29,230 nucleotides of DNA from an uncultured Clostridia bacterium (lineage in GTDB: Bacteria > Bacillota > Clostridia > TANB77 > CAG-508), in contig CAKOVW010000012.1 in assembly GCA_934122125.1 (NCBI GenBank), positions 1-29,230 on the forward strand, given 5' to 3'. This document shows, one piece after another, positions 15,803 through 21,761 of this stretch (position 1 is the stretch's first letter; each line of letters starts with the position of its first letter). The position numbers and the translations under genes are program-made. Under the pieces are notes generated by a model. That model ran no database searches, was not told the DNA's origin, and saw nothing but the letters and a program-made list of their open reading frames with translations.

Positions 15803-16996
15803 TTAACCTATTGTTAATTTTCCATATACTCCGCCACCGCCAGACTGAATATTAGCTTTTCCTTCTCTAGCTGCTACTATTGTTTTTGCAACCTTTTCTC
15901 CTACAACTGACTCTATATCGTCTTCTGATAATTTGTGTAAAATATTCATTTCTGTTTCAAACGTATTTAATAGCTTGTCTATTGTTTTGCTTCCTAAACC
16001 AGGAATAAATGTTAACGGAACTTGATATATATATGGTGGTCTATTGGCTGGACTTATACTTTTTTTCTTATCTCTAATACTTACTATTCTATCTAGTACT
16101 CCCATTGTAATGTTTGTTCCATGACATTCTGGACATTCAAATATTGGAGGTTCTCCTTCAATTGGTCTATCACAAGTTTCACAATATGTTCTATGATATT
16201 TTCCAAGTTTTGGATCTAATCCATAATTACATAGTATCTTTCTACCATCTTCATTTCTTAGTGCTTTTAAAAGCTCTTTAAATGAGATATCTTCTACTAA
16301 TATTTTATTATATTCTCTTGCTATTTTGGGCAAAGAGTGTGCATCAGAATTGGTTATAAATGTTCTTGTTTCTAATTCTGATATTTGGTCTGCAAGTTCA
16401 GTATCTGCACTTAATCCTAACTCTATTGCAAATATTTTGTTGAACTTCTCCTTAAAAATTCTTTCTAAACGGCTTGTACAATTTCCATAAAAACTTTTAT
16501 GTGGAGTAAAAGCATGTGCAGGTATTAATACACCATTAAATTTTTCTACTATATCTACTAGTTCATATGCAGATATGCAAGCTCTTTGTGAACTTAGTGT
16601 TATATTTTTAATATATTTACTCATTTCTTTTGAAAACGCTTTAATATCTGCTAGGCTTGGAAAATAGCATAAATTGTGTGCACTACCAGTTTTTCCATTA
16701 TCATTTATTTCAGATGTCTCTATTTCGCTACCTAAAATTATACATACCTTATTTTTATATATAATTCCTCCATCCTTGATTTCATATGCTTCACCAGTTT
16801 TTAAAAACTCCTCTATGTCCTCTATAACATAAGGTGATGCACAGTCTATAATTCCAACTATTTGTATTCCTTTTCTTTCAGCACATTCTTTTGCAATATT
16901 AGCAAAATTCAAACTCCTTGCTGCTGTTATTTTTATTGGTTTTCCTTTTTCACTTCTTCCTATATGTACATGTAAATCTGCAAACATTTCTTGCAT
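15803..16996 (-). CDS. Endonuclease Q family protein (PHP domain), YqxK-like
   Basis: This 397-aa protein matches the EndoQ/YqxK family. Characterised members nick DNA 5' of deaminated bases such as uracil and hypoxanthine, and at abasic sites. The PHP domain opens with FADLHVHIGRS (metal-binding H9 and H11) and continues through IVGIIDCASP, LGSEIETSE, LIPAHAFTPHKS and ITNSDAHSL. A four-cysteine zinc ribbon (CETCDRP ... FECPECHG) and a helix-hairpin-helix (TFIPGLGSKTIDKLL) follow, then a glycine-rich end. The ATG at 16996 has GGAGG 7 nt upstream; an ATG 11 codons earlier lies ahead of that site and is rejected. It follows the 77-aa gene across a terminator-like hairpin and has no visible promoter of its own. 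Confidence 0.9.
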   Translation of the reverse strand: MQEMFADLHVHIGRSEKGKPIKITAARSLNFANIAKECAERKGIQIVGIIDCASPYVIEDIEEFLKTGEAYEIKDGGIIYKNKVCIILGSEIETSEINDNGKTGSAHNLCYFPSLADIKAFSKEMSKYIKNITLSSQRACISAYELVDIVEKFNGVLIPAHAFTPHKSFYGNCTSRLERIFKEKFNKIFAIELGLSADTELADQISELETRTFITNSDAHSLPKIAREYNKILVEDISFKELLKALRNEDGRKILCNYGLDPKLGKYHRTYCETCDRPIEGEPPIFECPECHGTNITMGVLDRIVSIRDKKKSISPANRPPYIYQVPLTFIPGLGSKTIDKLLNTFETEMNILHKLSEDDIESVVGEKVAKTIVAAREGKANIQSGGGGVYGKLTIG

Positions 16997-17031
16997 TTTA
17001 AGTTCCTCCTTTTGCTTAAATTTACTCAAAA

Positions 17032-17056
17032 AAAGATTGGTTTATAGCCAATCTTT
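17032..17056 (-). terminator. Hairpin between the 77-aa gene and endoQ
   Basis: A perfect 9-bp stem (17048-17056 with 17032-17040, loop 7 nt) is followed by seven T on the minus strand, about 22 nt after the stop of the 77-aa gene. Only about 35 nt remain before the endoQ start, too little for a promoter, so endoQ probably depends on read-through. Confidence 0.75.
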
Positions 17057-17078
17057 TTAGCCTTTTTCTTTAGTAAAC

Positions 17079-17312
17079 TTACTCTCCTATTTCTCTATTC
17101 ATTTCATTACGTATATCTTCACCTGTTACTATAGTATTTTGATTAACCTCATGTGCTGTTGTTAGCTCTTTTCTTTCTAAGTGTGCTTGAATTGCTTCTT
17201 TAACATTTTTTTCTATTACCACCATGGCTTTTATAGCTGAAATATTATCACTTATCATTGGATCATTTATTCTGTCTGCTGAATCTTGAATAGCTCCTTT
17301 TAATTGCCTCAT
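17079..17312 (-). CDS. Hypothetical protein, 77 aa, coupled to the HD-GYP-like gene
   Basis: I do not recognise this acidic, helical 77-aa protein (MRQLKGAIQDSADRI ... IVTGEDIRNEMNREIGE). There is no membrane helix and no cysteine, and the middle (IKAMVVIEKNVKEAIQAHLER) is strongly amphipathic. Its ATG overlaps the stop of the upstream gene by 4 nt (ATGA), with GGAGG inside the end of that gene, so translation is coupled and the two products may act together. A terminator-like hairpin follows. Confidence 0.75.
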   Translation of the reverse strand: MRQLKGAIQDSADRINDPMISDNISAIKAMVVIEKNVKEAIQAHLERKELTTAHEVNQNTIVTGEDIRNEMNREIGE

Positions 17313-17848
17313 ACCAACACCTCCTGCATTTCTGTAACAAATTGTTTGAATTTTTGCAAATATCTATTGTTCTTGTCCTTTAAGTTTCTATATTCTAATA
17401 ATACTAAGGCCTCATCTACTTTAAATGCAATTCTCTCTGGTCTGTCTAAAAGCATCCCACCAAAATTATCAACTAGTTCTAATACATCGCTTTCTTTTTC
17501 TCTTATTACATTTCCACTATATCTGTTAACTTCCTCACATATTTTGCAAAATCTATTTGAAAATCCTAAAGTTGACAAATATTCGGCTCCATTTTTAGCA
17601 TATGCCTTTATTTGCTCCAAATCTTGTGGGCCATTACTTTTTTTACAATTGCACAACAAGCAAGCAGTCAAAACAAGATTTTCGTCCAAATCTATATCTG
17701 TATTTTCTAAAAATAGTTTAGCAAGATATGTTTTGAATATAACAGACTTATCAAAAAATATTCCTGTTTTCTGTTGTAGATAGTGCATTATTTCCATTTT
17801 TCTTATCCAATCTTTTTCAGATAAAATGTAATCTGCAAAAGTTTCCAT
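17309..17848 (-). CDS. Degenerate HD-GYP-like protein, 179 aa
   Basis: No family is certain for this 179-aa protein. Its second half follows the outline of an HD-GYP domain. LTACLLCNCKK (60-70) sits where ALLHDIGK would be, AKNGAEYLSTLGF (84-96) where the HxxxGAELL segment would be, and LELVDNFGGMLLDRPER (123-139) closely resembles the ...VADxFDAMTSDRPYR region that follows the GYP motif. The HD pair is replaced by C-N and the later histidines are missing, so cyclic-di-GMP hydrolysis looks impossible; a binding or scaffold role is an inference. GAGGAG precedes the ATG. It has a promoter at 17911-17939, and the 77-aa gene overlaps it by 4 nt. Confidence 0.75.
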   Translation of the reverse strand: METFADYILSEKDWIRKMEIMHYLQQKTGIFFDKSVIFKTYLAKLFLENTDIDLDENLVLTACLLCNCKKSNGPQDLEQIKAYAKNGAEYLSTLGFSNRFCKICEEVNRYSGNVIREKESDVLELVDNFGGMLLDRPERIAFKVDEALVLLEYRNLKDKNNRYLQKFKQFVTEMQEVLV

Positions 17849-17910
17849 GTTAATTACTCCTCTTTTTATGGAATTTTCTTGTGTATTTATAAAATGTTTT
17901 TATTTATTAC

Positions 17911-17939
17911 ATTATATGTTACTTTATCTTTCAATTCAA
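17911..17939 (-). promoter_or_regulatory. Promoter for the HD-GYP-like gene operon
   Basis: TTGAAT (17934-17939) and TATAAT (17911-17916) have a 17-bp spacer. Just upstream, 17945-17958 holds the inverted repeat TTACAT-AA-ATGTAA, with more TGTAA copies to about 17978; this is a possible operator. Confidence 0.6.
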
Positions 17940-17982
17940 TATTGTTACATAAATGTAATGTAAATGTAAAATTCTTGTAATA

Positions 17983-18017
17983 AAAGATAGCAATATATCT
18001 ACTACATTACTATCTTT
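17983..18017 (-). terminator. Possible weak terminator of tmcAL-coaE
   Basis: An 8-bp stem (AAAGATAG/CTATCTTT, 18010-18017 and 17983-17990) has a long 19-nt loop and a short T run on the minus strand. The upstream arm overlaps the last coaE codons. Confidence 0.4.
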
Positions 18018-18580
18018 TTTAACAATTCTTCAATTTGTTTTTCCAATGTTTCATTATTAATAATTGTGTAATCACATTTTTCTATATAGAACTCATTTTG
18101 ATGCTGTGCATTTAGCCTTGCAATTGCTTGTTCTTCATTAATATTATCTCTTTTAACAATTCTTTGTAACTGGATTTTTCTATCTTTTGAAACAACTGCA
18201 ATAGTTTTATCACACAAATCTTGCATTTTTGCTTCAAAAAGCAATGGTGCATCTATTGCAATTATATTATTATTAATTTTACTTATCTGAATTTTTACTT
18301 CATTTTTTATATATTTAAACGTTATATTATTTAATTCATCTCTTTTTATTGAGTCAGAATAAATAATACTAGCTAGTTTCTTTCTATCCAATTCTCCATT
18401 TTCAAGTAAAATGTTTTCTCCAAATTTTTGTATAATTTCTTGAAAGTATTTTGTTCCTGGCTTTGATAATTGTTTTGCAATTTTATCAGCACTTATAGTT
18501 TGAGATTTATACTGATTTTCCAATATTTCACATACTGTACTTTTTCCTGCTCCTGAACTACCTGTAATACCTAAAATCAT
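18002..18580 (-). CDS. coaE: Dephospho-CoA kinase
   Basis: CoaE phosphorylates dephospho-CoA with ATP, the last step of coenzyme A synthesis. The 192-aa protein has the P-loop GITGSSGAGKST at residues 4-15, then family marks ISADKIAKQLSKPG, the IAIDAPLLFEAKMQDLCD segment and a LID-like KRDNINEEQAIARLNAQ. Length is normal (about 200 aa). Its ATG overlaps the TGA of tmcAL (ATGA), so translation is coupled. The product supplies the CoA used by Pta elsewhere in the window, but the genes are not linked. Confidence 0.95.
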   Translation of the reverse strand: MILGITGSSGAGKSTVCEILENQYKSQTISADKIAKQLSKPGTKYFQEIIQKFGENILLENGELDRKKLASIIYSDSIKRDELNNITFKYIKNEVKIQISKINNNIIAIDAPLLFEAKMQDLCDKTIAVVSKDRKIQLQRIVKRDNINEEQAIARLNAQHQNEFYIEKCDYTIINNETLEKQIEELLKKIVM

Positions 18581-19836
18581 TTATTGCTTACCTCTTTCAA
18601 ATCTGCACTAGTTATTATTTTACTAGTATAATCTAAATTAGACCATGAATCTCTTTCATAACCTAATGTATATATATTTGTAGCATAAATATCTGTTTCT
18701 AACATTTCTTTTAATGTCTTATTTTTATTGTTAGTCATAAATTCTTTAACTGATGTTACTAGATTTATTTTAGGATTTTTTTGTTTGATTTCTGATATTA
18801 GTTTTTTTCCTTTTTCACTATAACCTAAAATTCTTGTATATGGCACAATTTTTCTTGATGTTTCCATCATTTTTTTGGTTATACCAAGTAATGCATAAAT
18901 TAGTACTCTTTGAATTCTGGTTTGAGTATACCTTTTTGATTTAATCATATTAACTAAATCTATTATATTATTACATGAATCTGCTGCATTTTTAATAGCA
19001 TTTTCTAATCCTTCAGAAACATCTGGCAATTGTTCTATTTCTTTTACAGACATTTTTCTTAATATATATATAATTTCTTTTTGAAATTTAGACAAGTCTA
19101 ATACATAATGCCCTTTTCTTAATTCTTGGGCTAATAAAATATATGAGCTTCTTGGAATTACTTTAATAATATCATCAAATTGTCTAGTTGCAATCATTTT
19201 TCTTATTGCTGTTGCACTTGCAAAATCATCAACTATAATTTCATCATGATATAATACTTTTTCTCTTTGTATTCCAATTGGTTTTAGTGGACTTTTTAAC
19301 CTTTTTATGGCTTTTAAATATTCTATTCCTAATATATTATTTGAGCCATTTAAAACATTTGCATATCTTTTAATATCATTTAAATACATCATTAAAGCAT
19401 TTTCTCGTGCTTTTGGAAATGATATTCCTTTATTTAATTCATGATTTAACATAGTAATATATTCTTTAGGTTCTTGATAAACAACATTAGCAATATTATT
19501 TAGTGTAGCTAAATCTTTTGCTTCTATTCCAAACGAAAGAGTATCTACTATCCCCAATGAATCTAATATTTTTATAGCTCCTTCTGCAAAATTTTCTGCA
19601 CTAGATGTCGAATATATTGTAGGTAACTCAATTACTAAATCAGCTCCTTGGGCAATAGCCATTTTGGCTTTTGTCCATTTATCTATTATTGAAGTATTTC
19701 CCCTTTGAACAAAATTTCCTGAAATTACACAAACTACATATTCTGCTTTTGTCTGTTCAATAGATTCTCTTATGTGATACAAATGACCATTATGAAATGG
19801 ATTATATTCTGCAATAATTCCAAGTACTCTGCTCAT
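18577..19836 (-). CDS. tmcAL: tRNA(Met) cytidine acetate ligase (YlbM family)
   Basis: TmcAL uses acetate and ATP to make N4-acetylcytidine at the wobble base C34 of elongator tRNA-Met, which keeps AUG and AUA decoding apart. The 419-aa protein opens with the nucleotidyltransferase-like motif EYNPFHNGH (10-18) and continues with VISGNFVQRGNTSI, a conserved ADLVIELPTIYSTSSAENFAEGA, and SATAIRKMI. The start is the ATG at 19836, 8 nt after AAGGGG; an in-frame GTG overlaps that site and is rejected. It is divergent from rnhA, with a promoter that shares its -10 region, and is followed by coaE with a 4-nt overlap. Confidence 0.92.
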   Translation of the reverse strand: MSRVLGIIAEYNPFHNGHLYHIRESIEQTKAEYVVCVISGNFVQRGNTSIIDKWTKAKMAIAQGADLVIELPTIYSTSSAENFAEGAIKILDSLGIVDTLSFGIEAKDLATLNNIANVVYQEPKEYITMLNHELNKGISFPKARENALMMYLNDIKRYANVLNGSNNILGIEYLKAIKRLKSPLKPIGIQREKVLYHDEIIVDDFASATAIRKMIATRQFDDIIKVIPRSSYILLAQELRKGHYVLDLSKFQKEIIYILRKMSVKEIEQLPDVSEGLENAIKNAADSCNNIIDLVNMIKSKRYTQTRIQRVLIYALLGITKKMMETSRKIVPYTRILGYSEKGKKLISEIKQKNPKINLVTSVKEFMTNNKNKTLKEMLETDIYATNIYTLGYERDSWSNLDYTSKIITSADLKEVSNK

Positions 19837-19866
19837 TTTTTGCACCCCTTTTATATATTTTTATTA

Positions 19867-19895
19867 TTGACTTGTTTCAATTTATGTTATAATAT
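19867..19895 (+). promoter_or_regulatory. Promoter for rnhA
   Basis: TTGACT (19867-19872) and TAATAT (19890-19895) have a 17-bp spacer; a TATAAT two bases earlier (19888-19893) would give 15. The -10 overlaps that of the divergent tmcAL promoter. Confidence 0.6.
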
Positions 19896-19917
19896 CATAA
19901 AAAGTAATAATTTACAA
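19889..19917 (-). promoter_or_regulatory. Promoter for tmcAL-coaE
   Basis: TTGTAA (19912-19917) and TATTAT (19889-19894) have a 17-bp spacer on the minus strand. The -10 occupies almost the same bases as the rnhA -10. Confidence 0.6.
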
Positions 19918-19938
19918 TGTTTAAAGGAGAATTTATTA

Positions 19939-20373
19939 ATGGAAGAAGTTACAATTTATACAGATGGAGCTTGTAGTGGAAATCCTGGTCCTGGCGGTTG
20001 GGGTTCTATTTTGATGATGGGAGAAAATAAAAAAGAAATTTCTGGCGGTAAAAAAGAAACTACTAACAATATTATGGAATTAACTGCTGTAATTGAGGCT
20101 TTGAAACTTTTAAAAAGGCCTTGCAAAGTTAACTTATATAGTGATAGTGCTTACGTTGTAAACGCTTTTTTGCAAAATTGGATTTTTGGATGGATTAAAA
20201 ATGGTTGGAAAAATTCTAATAAAGAAGATGTTAAAAATAAAGAACTTTGGCAAGAATTAATTTCTTTAACCAAAATTCATGATGTAACTTTTCATAAAGT
20301 AAAAGGTCATGCTGATAATAAGTATAATAACCGTTGTGATGAACTTGCTCGTAATGCAATTAAGAGTTTATAG
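19939..20373 (+). CDS. rnhA: Ribonuclease HI
   Basis: RNase HI cuts the RNA strand of RNA-DNA hybrids such as R-loops and primer remnants. The 144-aa protein carries the catalytic set at almost the same positions as the Escherichia coli enzyme: D9 (YTDGACSGNPGPGGWG), E47 (IMELTAVIEAL), D69 (LYSDSAYVV), H124 (KGHADN) and D134 (RCDELA). It also has the basic-protrusion stretch WIFGWIKNGWKNSN. The ATG at 19939 follows AAAGGAGA; a longer open frame further upstream overlaps the divergent tmcAL gene and is rejected. It is a single-gene transcript that ends at the palindrome 20370-20412. Confidence 0.97.
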   Translation: MEEVTIYTDGACSGNPGPGGWGSILMMGENKKEISGGKKETTNNIMELTAVIEALKLLKRPCKVNLYSDSAYVVNAFLQNWIFGWIKNGWKNSNKEDVKNKELWQELISLTKIHDVTFHKVKGHADNKYNNRCDELARNAIKSL

Positions 20374-20412
20374 CTAAAAATGTGCCATTTGAAATGGCAC
20401 ATTTTTAGCTAT
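20370..20412. terminator. Bidirectional terminator, 43-bp perfect palindrome
   Basis: The arms pair base for base around a central G at 20391. It serves both convergent genes: rnhA (TAG at 20371-20373) and the minus-strand CmpB-family gene (TAG at 20409-20411) end inside its two arms. T runs of five lie within the stem on both strands. Confidence 0.85.
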
Positions 20413-21233
20413 TTCCTATCTTTTTTTATTTTTCCCTTTACTTTATCAGCTTGTCTAACTATCTCGCCTTTTATTTCTCCTGCTTTATCTGTTATATCAT
20501 TTTTTACTTCATTTGCTTTATTAACAATATTACCTTTTATTTCTATTGTTTTCTGTTTTATTTGTTCTTTCCTTTCTTTCAATATTGCTGTCAACTCTGG
20601 AAAAGCGTCTATTAATCTTCTATTTAATGGTGATTTACTCTTTAAAAATTCTCTTACCTTTTTAGATATTTCATCTGTACTATCTTTAGGATTTTCTTTA
20701 TCAAATTTTTTAGCTGCCTTTCTTACATTAGATATTACAGTAAATGAAATTATTAGATCTAACGCAAATAGTACTGCTACTACTATCGCAATGATATTTA
20801 ATATATTAGTTGGAATTTTAGCCAAATTATTAAATATAAATGGATTTATAATATAAATTAAAAGTAACCCTAACACTCCAAAAGGTATTATAGTTTCTAA
20901 ACATACTCTTCCATTTATATTAAACCTATTTTTACTATAATCCCACCAACGGGCATTAAATATTTTTTCCATTAGATAGCTGGTTAAATATTCTAATACT
21001 CCACAAATAAGAATAGCTGTACTAAATAATGCTATCGGATGTTGTTCTAAGCTAGTTAAAGTTAACGTAATTAAAACTCCTCCACAGCCATATATTGGAC
21101 AATATGGGCCTACCAAAAAACCTCTATTAGAAAATTTATGTTTTTGTATTAGCTGTAATGTTACTTCCATTACCCATCCTAGTATTGATAATATTACAAA
21201 ATATAAAAAATATATACTCACACTGTATTGCAT
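20409..21233 (-). CDS. CmpB-type putative ABC transporter permease family membrane protein
   Basis: The 274-aa protein matches the family named putative ABC-transporter type IV (CmpB, COG4905), of unproven function. Five or so hydrophobic helices occupy residues 1-170. Family marks are LSILGWVMEVTLQL, the NRGFLVGPYCPIYGCGG loop, EYLTSYLMEKIFNARWWDYS, NRFNINGRVCLETII and a PFIFNN stretch. Residues about 185-274 are a cytoplasmic, charged tail; the last 50 repeat an approximately 11-residue amphipathic pattern (KTIEIKGNIVNKANEVKNDI) like surface-binding helices. No ATPase gene is adjacent, so transport is doubtful. GGGGAG precedes the ATG. A promoter lies at 21265-21293. Confidence 0.9.
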   Translation of the reverse strand: MQYSVSIYFLYFVILSILGWVMEVTLQLIQKHKFSNRGFLVGPYCPIYGCGGVLITLTLTSLEQHPIALFSTAILICGVLEYLTSYLMEKIFNARWWDYSKNRFNINGRVCLETIIPFGVLGLLLIYIINPFIFNNLAKIPTNILNIIAIVVAVLFALDLIISFTVISNVRKAAKKFDKENPKDSTDEISKKVREFLKSKSPLNRRLIDAFPELTAILKERKEQIKQKTIEIKGNIVNKANEVKNDITDKAGEIKGEIVRQADKVKGKIKKDRK

Positions 21234-21264
21234 TTTTTTCTCCCCTAATTTTCAGAATAAATTT

Positions 21265-21293
21265 ATTATACTCATTTTTCTTTAAAAATACAA
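21265..21293 (-). promoter_or_regulatory. Promoter for the CmpB-family gene
   Basis: TTGTAT (21288-21293) and TATAAT (21265-21270) have a 17-bp spacer. It stands back-to-back with the promoter of the GC-rich gene on the plus strand, 28 bp between the two -35 boxes. Confidence 0.65.
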
Positions 21294-21321
21294 TATTTAT
21301 ATTAAAAATAGCCTCATTTTC

Positions 21322-21350
21322 TTTACTTTTTATTAAATTTATAGTATAAT
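21322..21350 (+). promoter_or_regulatory. Promoter of the 103-aa GC-rich gene
   Basis: TTTACT (21322-21327) and consensus TATAAT (21345-21350) have a 17-bp spacer. The transcript would begin near 21357, immediately before a small hairpin GATGC-TAGT-GCATC (21359-21372), a 5' stem of the kind that protects mRNA. Confidence 0.75.
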
Positions 21351-21397
21351 ATTATTATGATGCTAGTGCATCAAATTTTTTATTGGAGGGTCTTTTT

Positions 21398-21709
21398 ATG
21401 AATTCAGGTAGGCTTACCATTTTGGAACGGTTGGAAAATCGTTCTATCCACGGCGGAACGTCCGCTGAGCTCAACCTGTACCCGCGTCAGGCCAAGAAGC
21501 TGATCAACGATGGCTTTTCTGTTGAGGAGGTTCATCCTGTTGCTGGAAGGTACGGTCAAATCCGTTACAAGATTTCTTGGCGTAACGCTGCTATCGACAG
21601 CATTGCCTATGGCATGCTTTTGATGGCTGCAAGCAGTGATTCGGAGCTTCGTAGAGAGCTCTTGCAGGGAAATTTTGAGCCTGTAAAGCGTCCTTACAGC
21701 TATTCGTAA
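21398..21709 (+). CDS. GC-rich orphan small protein, 103 aa, function unknown
   Basis: I do not recognise this 103-aa basic protein. It starts MNSGRLTILERLENRSIHGG, has a central segment LYPRQAKKLINDGFSVEEV followed by GRYGQIRYKISWRNA, then a helix (IDSIAYGMLLMAA) and an end FEPVKRPYSYS. The helix-turn followed by a strand-like RYKISW could be a small nucleic-acid- or protein-binding fold, but this is only an impression. Composition is by eye near half G+C (CGT, CTC, ATC, AAG, GGC codons) inside an AT-rich region. The start is the ATG at 21398 with GGAGG 8 nt upstream; a TTG at 21383 lies before that site. Strong promoter, 5' hairpin and 16-bp terminator make it a self-contained unit, like the gene at 10791-11000. 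Confidence 0.78.
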   Translation: MNSGRLTILERLENRSIHGGTSAELNLYPRQAKKLINDGFSVEEVHPVAGRYGQIRYKISWRNAAIDSIAYGMLLMAASSDSELRRELLQGNFEPVKRPYSYS

Positions 21710-21718
21710 AATTACCTT

Positions 21719-21754
21719 ACAAATCCCCTTTGGATACTTCCAAAGGGGATTTGT
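21719..21754. terminator. Bidirectional terminator between the GC-rich gene and uvrB
   Basis: A perfect 16-bp stem (CAAATCCCCTTTGGA core) closes a 4-nt loop (21735-21738). It lies 9 nt past the stop of the plus-strand gene and 7 nt past the stop of uvrB on the minus strand, with short T-rich tails on both sides. Confidence 0.85.
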
Positions 21755-21761
21755 TTGTTAC

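Noticed and set aside
17304..17783. Plus-strand open frame (159 codons) opposite the HD-GYP-like gene
   Set aside because: The minus-strand frame has promoter, ribosome site and coupling to the next gene; this one has none.
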